A DNA stretch of 64,000 nucleotides, taken from positions 124,001 to 188,000 of the forward strand of contig JAAYYU010000027.1 in NCBI GenBank assembly GCA_012515235.1, read 5' to 3'. The notes below the pieces were generated by a model. The model was not told where the DNA came from. It was given only the letters and a program-made list of their open reading frames with translations, and ran no database searches. A program made the position numbers and the translations under genes. This DNA is from Candidatus Anammoximicrobium sp. (GTDB lineage: Bacteria; Planctomycetota; Planctomycetia; Pirellulales; Pirellulaceae). Shown here piece by piece: positions 56,788 through 63,712 of the stretch (its first letter is position 1; every line of letters begins with the position of its first letter).

Positions 56788-56830
56788 ACGGGAAGTGAAC
56801 ACAACCCGCCCCGAACAAGGAAAACCAGCT

Positions 56831-57436
56831 ATGACAATCGCCGTTTATGAACGTGTTAGCAGCAAGGCACAAGACACGAAATCCCAACGTCCCGACTTGG
56901 AACGATGGGTTGACGCCTACGCCAACGGGGAAGCGGTTAAAATCTATCGGGACAAGTTCACGGGAAAAACAATGGAACGGAAGGGGTGGAAGCAACTAGA
57001 AACCGACTTGGAAGCGGGCAAGGTTTCCAAGATTTTGGTATGGCGACTTGACAGAATCGGCAGAACGGCTAGCGGATTGACGAAACTTTTTGACTACTTG
57101 ACCGCAAAGAAAATTACCCTGATTTCAATTAAAGACGGTCTTGATTTGGGGACAAGTGCGGGGCGGTTAATGGCGAACGTGTTAGCCAGTGTCGCCCAAT
57201 ATGAAACCGAAGTAAGGGCGGAAAGGGTTCTAGCAGGTCAAGCGGTTGCGAAAGCGAACGGGAAGACATGGGGCGGAAGTGAACGGGGGCGGCTTGTGAC
57301 CGTGAAACCCGAACAAGTGGAAGCGGTCAAGCGATACCATGCGGAAGGGATGAAGGTTGCCAAGATTGCCCGCACCGTTGGCGTTAGCCGTCCTACGGTT
57401 TACCGCTTGTTGGAACAATCCGCTACTTGCCCGTAG
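56831..57436 (+). CDS. Small serine resolvase/invertase
   Basis: A 201-residue serine recombinase of the resolvase/invertase type. The N terminus has Y-E-R-V-S-S-K-A-Q-D-T-K-S-Q, with Ser10 as the likely nucleophile, and W-R-L-D-R-I-G-R carries the conserved arginines. A C-terminal helix-turn-helix ends with V-A-K-I-A-R-T-V-G-V-S-R-P-T-V-Y-R-L-L. It is distinct from the element's large recombinase and may resolve dimers of the circular form. ATG 56831 has aagga upstream. The gene contains no CTC or GAG. Confidence 0.93.
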   Translation: MTIAVYERVSSKAQDTKSQRPDLERWVDAYANGEAVKIYRDKFTGKTMERKGWKQLETDLEAGKVSKILVWRLDRIGRTASGLTKLFDYLTAKKITLISIKDGLDLGTSAGRLMANVLASVAQYETEVRAERVLAGQAVAKANGKTWGGSERGRLVTVKPEQVEAVKRYHAEGMKVAKIARTVGVSRPTVYRLLEQSATCP

Positions 57437-57474
57437 AACGCGATAGCAACGCATTAGAACGGGGTTCAATCATC

Positions 57475-57498
57475 AGGGCAATTCATCGCCCCTTTTTT
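57475..57498 (+). terminator. Weak intrinsic terminator after the resolvase gene
   Basis: A short imperfect stem (agggc with gcccct) is followed by TTTTTT at 57493-57498, 38 bases after the resolvase stop. The stem has one bulged base, so it is less certain than the one after the integrase gene. Confidence 0.5.
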
Positions 57499-57626
57499 GT
57501 TGCCCGTTTGTTAAATCGCATCCTAGAAAATGGGATAGAAACATCCGATTTAACCCCCGGACTATTGATTTTTTTTCGATGGGGGTCTAGTGGTGGTTGG
57601 CAAGACCGCGTACATGGGGCGGGATT

Positions 57627-58097
57627 TTAGACGATGGGTGATTGCAAAGGTGTAATCGGGGCGATAATTTCGATTTCCGTCCCGTCCCGCCCGGCCTCTC
57701 CGATCCTGCCGACGCTGGCGTGGTACAGCCAGAAGGCCGACCAATGGCCGGGCTGCTCCTGGAGCTTGATCCGAGCCGCATAGTAGCCGTGGGCGTGCTC
57801 GAACTTGCCCCGCGTCCGCACGCAGGCGTCAAGATACCGATCGCCGTCCTGCAACGTGCTGATCGCCAGATGGCCGTTCCCGTCCAGCGATACGGCTTGG
57901 GGTGACCACCAGCCGTCCCGGCGCCGGTGATCCGGTGCCTCCCATTTCGATTCGTCCAGCTTGTGGCCGTCAAATTCGTCGTGCCAGACCAGTTTCCACG
58001 CCGTGCCCGCGGGCGGGGCCGGAAGTTGTCCGTCCGACTCAGCAGCCTTGGCAGCAACCGCCAGAAATCCGAACAATATGGTCAACGCAATCTTCAT
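57627..58097 (-). pseudogene. GH16 glycoside hydrolase, 5' part (gene split by integrated element)
   Basis: This piece encodes the signal peptide (about residues 1-19) and the N-terminal half of a GH16 enzyme (laminarinase/agarase/lichenase group). It contains L-V-W-H-D-E-F-D-G and Y-A-A-R-I-K-L, and stops in R-D-G-T-E-I-(D/E), the first part of the catalytic motif. Beyond 57670 the frame reads element DNA to a stop at 57627 and adds about 14 meaningless residues. Joined to 52759-53100 it gives E-I-D-I-M-E, whose two Glu are the nucleophile and acid/base. It is 32 bases after the SGNH gene, in the same operon. Confidence 0.9.
57646..57690 (+). other. Right attachment site of the integrated element
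   Basis: Element DNA ending gataatt meets host DNA gatttccgtcc around the TC dinucleotide 57670-57671. On the element side aaaggtgtaa at 57646-57655 is the inverted counterpart of ttaaaccttt at the left end, both about 15-24 bases from the core. The host side continues the GH16 gene (E-I-D frame). Confidence 0.8.
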
Positions 58098-58129
58098 CGT
58101 GGTTGTCTCCTGGAGGTCCGGGCGCGCAC

Positions 58130-58828
58130 TCATTTCCCGAACGAGGCCTGCCTGAGAGCCTCTGCAATCTGTTTCGCCACCTGTTCGACCTGGGCCGCGA
58201 CGCCCTGGGCGTTGAAATGGACGCCGTCCGGAGACCAGTATTCCGGATGGTCTTTCACCAAGCCGTACAGATCGTCGACGGCAATCCCTTCGCGGACCAT
58301 GATGTCTTCGGCGATCTTGTTCCTGGCTTGCACCCGCCTGGTGTTCTCGGCGATCACGTCCAGCTTGCCCGCCCGACGCATCGGCGTGATGGTGGCCCAG
58401 ATCAGTTTGGCCTGCGGAGCGTGCTTGCGGATCGTCGCGATCAGGTCGGGGAAGGCCTTCTGGTAGTCTTCCTCGCTGTAGCCCCAGCCGTGCAAGCCGT
58501 TGTTGAAGTGGACCACGTCAAAGCGGCACTGACCGAGCACCAACGCGACTTCGGCCAGCAGGGCCGGGTCGCCGATCGACTTCGAGGTCGTCAGCCGGGC
58601 CACGGAGGCCTTGCCTTTCAACGCGTCCGCGACCTTGGCGCCGTAGCCGCCGGTGATCGAGTCGCCGACCAGGAGCACCCGCGGCAGCGCCGTGCCATGC
58701 GCGTCGGGAATCCAGATGTTGCACCATTCAATCGCTTCGCGAGCGATGTGCGGCTCTGATCCGTGAACTGACGCCCTGGCCCCCATTCCGATTGTTAGTA
58801 CCAGGGCGTAGCCGAGAAGACGTTTCAT
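58130..58828 (-). CDS. Secreted SGNH/GDSL hydrolase
   Basis: A 232-residue hydrolase with signal peptide (about residues 1-19) and the SGNH motifs: V-G-D-S-I-T-G-G with Ser57 as the nucleophile, N-N-G in block III, and D-G-V-H-F-N for the Asp-His pair in block V. Family members are carbohydrate esterases or lipases, and here an acetyl-esterase role on the polysaccharide attacked by the neighbouring GH16/GH43 proteins is inference. A good ribosome binding site (ggagaa) precedes ATG 58828. Confidence 0.9.
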   Translation of the reverse strand: MKRLLGYALVLTIGMGARASVHGSEPHIAREAIEWCNIWIPDAHGTALPRVLLVGDSITGGYGAKVADALKGKASVARLTTSKSIGDPALLAEVALVLGQCRFDVVHFNNGLHGWGYSEEDYQKAFPDLIATIRKHAPQAKLIWATITPMRRAGKLDVIAENTRRVQARNKIAEDIMVREGIAVDDLYGLVKDHPEYWSPDGVHFNAQGVAAQVEQVAKQIAEALRQASFGK

Positions 58829-58867
58829 CGTGGGATTCTCCTGAAAACAAGTGGTCTTGCTGACCGG

Positions 58868-59824
58868 TCACGGCTCCCGCAACCCCTTCCAGACCTTGCG
58901 GCTGACGCGCAGCACGCTGCCGTGCCGATGATCGGCGGGAAAGCGGACCTTGTCCGACTCTTCGCTCCAGTGGACCAAATCTCGGGACGTTACCAGTCCG
59001 TAACGATGCTCGATGTAGCGATCAAAGTAGACGAACCACTTGTCGCCCAGGCGGATGGCCGACGGGCCTTCGGCCCAATACTGGCCCGTGATCGGCGGCG
59101 ATGGCGGGCCGTAGGGGCCTGTGGGCGCCTCGGCCGTGGCCACACGCAGGTTCTTGGCCGGCGGATTCCGGGTTTCGTCTTTCAGGAACATCAGATAGCG
59201 ATGGCCGTCCTGGACGATCGTGGCGTCGATTACATTGAACCCCGGCTCATACAACAGCCTCGCTGGCTCCAAGCGGTCAAAGTCCGTTGTCACCGTGAAG
59301 TACATGCGGTGGTTGTAGCTGTTGTCGCCCGCCTTGTCGGTGGCCGGAAAGCGGCCGGGGATCGTCGAGGCCCAAAGGATCATGAATTGCTTCCGAACAG
59401 CATCGTAGAAGATCTCCGGCGCCCAGACGTTGCGGGCCGACGGCTCGTTGTTCATCACGTCCAACAATTTCTGCCGCGACCAGTGGATCAGGTCCTTCGA
59501 GTTGGCGTAGCCAACGCCGTGCTTGTTCCAGGCCGTCGTCCAGGTCATGTGGAAGGTGCCGTCCGGCCCTTGCAGAATCTGCGGATCGCGCATCAGGCCG
59601 CCGCCCACTTCCGGACGCAGCAGCGGCTTGTCATTCCTGAGCGGAGTCCACGTGTAGCCGTCCTTGCTCCAAGCCAGATGCAGGCCGTCCTCTCCGTTTC
59701 CGCGAAACGAGCTGAACAGCAGCATGTCTGCCGAATCGCCGCCGGGCGGCGGGTCGGCCAGACAAACCGCGGAACCGGTCAGGAAGAGCACCAGAAGGGT
59801 TGGGATGAGATGACCACGTCGCAT
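58868..59824 (-). CDS. Secreted GH43-like glycosidase
   Basis: A 318-residue protein with a signal peptide (about residues 1-23) and a five-bladed propeller resembling GH43. Markers are R-D-P-Q-I-L-Q-G-P-D-G, an acidic residue in W-A-P-E-I-F-Y-D, and E-G-P-S-A-I-R-L-G-D-K-W. These match the pattern of catalytic Asp/Glu positions, but one of the three was not assigned with confidence. It is the first gene of the operon GH43-SGNH-GH16-(GDPD), consistent with degradation of a plant or algal polysaccharide. Confidence 0.8.
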   Translation of the reverse strand: MRRGHLIPTLLVLFLTGSAVCLADPPPGGDSADMLLFSSFRGNGEDGLHLAWSKDGYTWTPLRNDKPLLRPEVGGGLMRDPQILQGPDGTFHMTWTTAWNKHGVGYANSKDLIHWSRQKLLDVMNNEPSARNVWAPEIFYDAVRKQFMILWASTIPGRFPATDKAGDNSYNHRMYFTVTTDFDRLEPARLLYEPGFNVIDATIVQDGHRYLMFLKDETRNPPAKNLRVATAEAPTGPYGPPSPPITGQYWAEGPSAIRLGDKWFVYFDRYIEHRYGLVTSRDLVHWSEESDKVRFPADHRHGSVLRVSRKVWKGLREP

Positions 59825-60177
59825 CGGACTTCCCCGTATTTCTCAAGACGGCTTGCCACCGGCAGGCCAACGCACCGCGGACCGTTGGCTGCGCCGGCGA
59901 TGAATGACAGGTGCCTATTCTCCTGCCAGAGGCGATTTAAGCCAAGAGGGTTGGCCATCGCAAGTTGCGTGATCCGCCGGTCCAGGCCCGTCGTCCGGGA
60001 GCGGTCGAGCGACGCGGCCGCAGGAACGGAGACTTCGAGGTTGTCTCCCGGCTGGACGGCTGCGGCGATGATCTCGGGTATCCCACCTGGTCGTGAACTG
60101 TGGTATCGTTGTCTCGAAGGCCACGATGAACGCGATGGCCACCTGCGATGAACCGATTCTGGAAAGGAGACAGCCCC
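59825..60177. other. Divergent intergenic region
   Basis: These 353 bases lie between the GH43 operon and the ceramidase-like gene and contain no supported gene. The promoters of both should lie here. No clear promoter pair or operator was recognised. Confidence 0.4.
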
Positions 60178-61656
60178 ATGAGTTCCCTTGCCCTTGTCTT
60201 CAGTCTGCTGCTGGCTTCCGCGGCCCCGCCGCTGCAAGCGGGCGCGGCGACCAGCAACATCACTCCCGAACTGGGCACGCTGGTCGTAGGCGGCTTTGCC
60301 CCCTATCCGGCCAAGCACGTACACGACGAATTGCACGCGCGGTGCCTGGTGCTGGACGACGGCCAGACCCGACTCGCGCTGGTGGCCTGCGATCTGCTCG
60401 GCCTGCACCGCAGCGTCAGCATCGAGGCGCGGCGGCTGATCCAGGAGGCGACGGGGATTCCGCCGCAGAACGTCCTGATTTCCGCCACCCACACCCATTC
60501 CGCGGGAACGGCCCTGGGCAAGAACCGCTACGTCAACGAACAGACCCTGGACGAGTACCAGCGTTTTGTCGCCCGGCGCATCGCCGACGCAGTGCAGTGC
60601 GCGTTGCAGGTTCTGCGGCCGGCGGAAATCGCCTTCGGCACGGTGGACGTGCCGGAGCAAGTACACAATCGCCGCTGGCGGATGCGCGAAGGCAGTGTGA
60701 AGGCCAATCATTTCGGCAAGATCGACCAGGTGCGCACCAACCCGCCCGTCGCCAGCCCCGACCTGATCGAGCCCGCCGGGCCCACCGACCCCACCGTCTC
60801 GATCCTCGCCCTGCGTGAACCGGGCGGCCGGCTGATTGGCGTCTATTCCGCCTACTCGCTGCACTACGTCGGCGGGACCGGGCCGGCGCACATCTCGGCC
60901 GACTACTACGGGATGTTCTGCGAGGCCCTGAAGCGGCTGCAGCCCGACGGAAACGCCGACCCGCCGTTTGTGGCCATGCTGGTCAACGGGACCAGCGGCG
61001 ACATCAACAATATCGACCGCCGCCAGCCGCGGCCCGGTCGCCAGCCGTACCAGCAGATGCGCGCCGTGGCGGAAGACGTGGCCAGCAAGGTCAACGCCGC
61101 GCTGGCCAAGCTGTCCTGGCAAGACCGCGCTCCGTTGAGCGCCCGCTTTCGCGAGCTGCCCGTCGCCTGGCGCACGGTCGAACCGGAACTGCTGGCCTGG
61201 GCGCAGGACATCGAGGCCCGGGCGCCGCGGTTGCCGGAGGGCAACGTCCCCGTCGGCGCCAAGTGGGCGACGACGGCGGAATTCGTGGGTCCGTTGAGCT
61301 ACGCCGGCCGGGTCCAGTTGCTGGCGCAAAGCAAGGATTTGGCGCTGCTGCCGCTGCAAGTCTTGCGCATTGGCGACGTCGTCATCGGCACCAGCCCCTG
61401 CGAGACCTTTGCCGAAATCGGGCTGGAGTTCAAGCGGCGCAGTCCGTCTCCGCACTCCTTCATGGTCTCGTTGGCCCACGGCTACATCGGCTACCTGCCC
61501 ACGCCGCGGCACTTCGAACTCGGCGGCTACGAAACCTGGCCCGGCACGAATTATCTCGAACCGCAAGCTTCGGCCAAGCTGCTCGACGCCCTGATCGAAA
61601 TGGCCGCCGAAACCGCGCCAGGAGCCGCGTCCCGTCCACCGGCCCCAGGACGCTGA
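60178..61656 (+). CDS. Secreted neutral ceramidase-like protein
   Basis: A 492-residue protein with a signal peptide (about residues 1-21) and the N-terminal domain of neutral/alkaline non-lysosomal ceramidases. The zinc-site-like H-T-H-S-A-G-T is near residue 109. G-T-S-G-D-I-N is similar to the nucleophile loop of the family, although bacterial relatives are often not proven ceramidases. The family's C-terminal domain is short or missing. A strong ribosome binding site (aaaggaga) precedes ATG 60178, chosen over an upstream ATG at 60148. Confidence 0.85.
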   Translation: MSSLALVFSLLLASAAPPLQAGAATSNITPELGTLVVGGFAPYPAKHVHDELHARCLVLDDGQTRLALVACDLLGLHRSVSIEARRLIQEATGIPPQNVLISATHTHSAGTALGKNRYVNEQTLDEYQRFVARRIADAVQCALQVLRPAEIAFGTVDVPEQVHNRRWRMREGSVKANHFGKIDQVRTNPPVASPDLIEPAGPTDPTVSILALREPGGRLIGVYSAYSLHYVGGTGPAHISADYYGMFCEALKRLQPDGNADPPFVAMLVNGTSGDINNIDRRQPRPGRQPYQQMRAVAEDVASKVNAALAKLSWQDRAPLSARFRELPVAWRTVEPELLAWAQDIEARAPRLPEGNVPVGAKWATTAEFVGPLSYAGRVQLLAQSKDLALLPLQVLRIGDVVIGTSPCETFAEIGLEFKRRSPSPHSFMVSLAHGYIGYLPTPRHFELGGYETWPGTNYLEPQASAKLLDALIEMAAETAPGAASRPPAPGR

Positions 61657-61813
61657 ACAGGCTGCCTACGAACCTCGCCATGGGCTGCGCCGCCATCGGA
61701 CTGGGCGGCGGCGTTTCTGCCCAGACGCTCGCGTGGGGCGGCCCCTGCGGCGCCTGGGCGGAAAACCGCCTTGGCCGGTCTCGCCGGCAACCGACGAAAG
61801 GCGGCGTTGGCAC

Positions 61814-63040
61814 TCACAACGAGTACTGCGGGACTTTCATCGTTTCCCCGTCCTTCATCGCGGACAGGTGCGCGTAGTAGCCGGGGACGGTCATATTCAG
61901 GGCGTCGATCACATCGACCGCCGGTTTCCGGCCGCGCAGAATGGCGTCGATAAAGTCGTCGCCGAGGTAGCCGTGCGAGCCGCCGTGCCCGCCCGGCTGG
62001 ACCCCCGGCGGCAAGGTGTATTTCTTGATCTGCAGGCCCTTCTTCAGGGCCTCCTCATAGCGTTTCTTGCCGGTCGCATCGCCGACGAACGTCTTGTTGA
62101 AACCGGCGTATTCGCCCCGGAGGCGCCCCGCTTCCAAATACTCGCCCTGCGAGCCGCAGATGATCATCCGGGACAGGCCGCCCTCCGCCGTGCGGAACAG
62201 GCCAACTTCCGACTTGAAGATGTTTCCGATCGCGTTGGGGACACGCTGCGACTTGTCAAAGGCAGGAGTCCCCTGGCACGAGACATCGACGAAACTCTGA
62301 TGCGTCACGCCGACATAGTAGGCGGTGGCATGCGTCGGATACCACATCGGGCAGCCTTTCTTCCGCCAATCCTTGTAGGACCCCAGTGTCGGGGAGCCCA
62401 GGGAATGAGGATGGCAATACTCGCCTTCGGAATAGACGATCTGGCCGAACACCTCGGCCGCATAAAGTTTCTCCATCGCGTACAGGTCGTCGTGAAAGAC
62501 CGAGGTCTCGAACATCGCATACACCAAACCCTTGTTCTTCCGGCAGCATTCCAACAGCTTTTCGGCATCCTCGATGTCGCCCCGGAAGGCTGGAACCGCA
62601 GTGGCCACATGCTTGCCGTGCTCCATGCACAACATGGCGTGCTTGGCGTGGGACGGCGCGTCGGTGGCGCAGTAGATCGCCTCGATCGTGTCGTCCTTGA
62701 CCATCTCTTCCAACGACGGATACGTCTTCTGACACTTCGCTTTTTGGGCCATGTCGGCACAGCGGTCCGGGAACAAATCGCTGACCGCGACCAATTCCAC
62801 GTTGGGATGGTTCTGCAGGCCGAACGCCAGCCCGAACTGGCAGACGCCGTGACCGACGATCCCCAGCCGTACCTTGCGGTCGCTGAAGGGCTTCCACTGC
62901 TGGGTGCGGTCGTAGTCGGTCTTGGTCTGGTCAAAGCCGGCAATGCCCTCGGCCGCCTCCGCACGGCAGAGCACGGAACTTGCGGTGACACCCGCCGCAG
63001 CCGAGGCGGCCAGGAAAGATCGGCGAGATACTTGCGACAT
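61814..63040 (-). CDS. Tat-exported Gfo/Idh/MocA (GH109-like) protein
   Basis: A 408-residue oxidoreductase-fold protein with a Tat signal (S-R-R-S-F-L-A) and nucleotide loop G-I-V-G-H-G-V. The usual E-K-P reads A-T-A-V-P-A, and G-H-G-G-S-H-G-Y near the C terminus recalls the catalytic H of GH109 glycosidases (which use NAD). It is therefore possibly a glycosidase and not a dehydrogenase. ATG 63040 has ggag upstream. It is convergent with the ceramidase-like gene. Confidence 0.85.
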   Translation of the reverse strand: MSQVSRRSFLAASAAAGVTASSVLCRAEAAEGIAGFDQTKTDYDRTQQWKPFSDRKVRLGIVGHGVCQFGLAFGLQNHPNVELVAVSDLFPDRCADMAQKAKCQKTYPSLEEMVKDDTIEAIYCATDAPSHAKHAMLCMEHGKHVATAVPAFRGDIEDAEKLLECCRKNKGLVYAMFETSVFHDDLYAMEKLYAAEVFGQIVYSEGEYCHPHSLGSPTLGSYKDWRKKGCPMWYPTHATAYYVGVTHQSFVDVSCQGTPAFDKSQRVPNAIGNIFKSEVGLFRTAEGGLSRMIICGSQGEYLEAGRLRGEYAGFNKTFVGDATGKKRYEEALKKGLQIKKYTLPPGVQPGGHGGSHGYLGDDFIDAILRGRKPAVDVIDALNMTVPGYYAHLSAMKDGETMKVPQYSL

Positions 63041-63244
63041 CGATGAATACTCCTTCCATGAGGATAGCCAAAGAATTCTGGAACAGGGACGCTGAAGACT
63101 CGCCCGCGGGGGGAGCGAAACAGCCGCTTTGGTCCCGAGAATATAACGGCCCCGCGCGGCAAATCAAGCAAACCGGCGAAGACGCAAAGTTCAATCCCGC
63201 AGACGGCCGAAGCCTCGGTGCCCAGCGAACCGGGCCACCACGCT

Positions 63245-63391
63245 GCTCGCCAGCGTGGAACAACGTTCAACACCAGTCCGCCCCGCCCCCGCGCCCGTGC
63301 GCCCCGTCACCACGCCGCCCCGTCACCACGCTGCCCCGTCACCACGCCGCTCGCCAGCGTGGAACGATGTTCAACACCAGCCCGCCCCGCC
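63245..63391 (+). repeat. 43-bp direct repeat with a 16-bp tandem array between
   Basis: The 43-bp units at 63245-63287 and 63349-63391 begin gctcgccagcgtggaac and end cgccccgcc, with a few mismatches. Between them gccccgtcaccacgc-y is repeated three times (63301-63348). It resembles a small tandem array grown by slippage. It is not a CRISPR, because spacers are absent. Confidence 0.75.
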
Positions 63392-63557
63392 GGGGCGGGA
63401 TTTGCCGTTGCCCCAGAACCCGGCGTTCCGGTCCAGCGGCCGTTCCTTGCGGATGAACCGCAAAAAAATGTCTTTCGGTTCTGTCCACCGACTCCGCCGT
63501 TTGTCGGTATGATAGGAAGACGCTTGGCAAGCCGACGTTGGCCGGGCCTGACAGTGT

Positions 63558-63632
63558 GTTGGAAAAAAGGGATCGGCTGCGAACTGCTTTCGAGAACCCC
63601 CAGGAAAAACGACCGCGGCGAGGTGCCTGTCC
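63558..63632 (+). repeat. Copy B of a dispersed intergenic repeat
   Basis: This 75-bp piece starts gttggaaaaaaggg and ends cgaggtgcctgtcc. It matches copy A (39609-39684, minus strand) at both ends and in part of the middle. It is followed by ttttttgaccaggctgctgg, partly the complement of the poly-A start, so the ends could pair. Confidence 0.6.
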
Positions 63633-63712
63633 TGTTTTTTGACCAGGCTGCTGGGGCATGGTCGGCATGAACGTGCCAAGGAGACTCAGATGCGGGAAGT
63701 CGAGTAAGCGCC

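Larger units (their letters stand above)
56488..56830. promoter_or_regulatory. Divergent control region of the element
   Basis: This 343-bp region between the RHH gene (minus) and the resolvase gene (plus) contains no gene. It has a 12-bp stem with a GAAA loop at 56573-56600, two similar strings aagtgtatc-c/g-gat at about 56555 and 56730, and a promoter at 56759. It is the likely site of RHH autoregulation, resolvase binding or replication start. Confidence 0.55.
53101..57671 (+). mobile_element. Integrated serine-recombinase element (about 4.57 kb) in a GH16 gene
   Basis: The element is bounded by hybrid att sites with a 2-bp TC core and is visibly AT-richer than its flanks. It carries, in order, a large serine recombinase, a Rep-like gene with a small overlapping gene, a minus-strand ribbon-helix-helix gene and a small serine resolvase, plus terminators and stem-loops. 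Removing it restores the host gene frame. By eye it contains one CTC/GAG (55727-55729), about 27 CTAG and no GGCC, unlike the host DNA on both sides. It looks like an integrated plasmid-like element with its own replication and dimer-resolution functions. Confidence 0.9.
63041..63712. other. Intergenic region with tandem and dispersed repeats
   Basis: No gene is recognised. 63245-63391 holds a 43-bp direct repeat with a 16-bp tandem array between, and 63558-63632 is copy B of the dispersed repeat (both listed). The end (63660-63712) contains the upstream sequence of the DUF1559 gene, with aaggag before a five-codon ORF (atg at 63690) that ends at taa 63705-63707. Confidence 0.5.

Noticed and set aside
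59779..61566. A 595-residue minus-strand frame opposite the ceramidase-like gene
   Set aside because: No motifs, antisense to a gene with signal peptide and H-T-H motif.
63301..63348. Short tandem array considered as a CRISPR
   Set aside because: The units are 16 bp and contiguous with no spacers; it is a simple tandem repeat.
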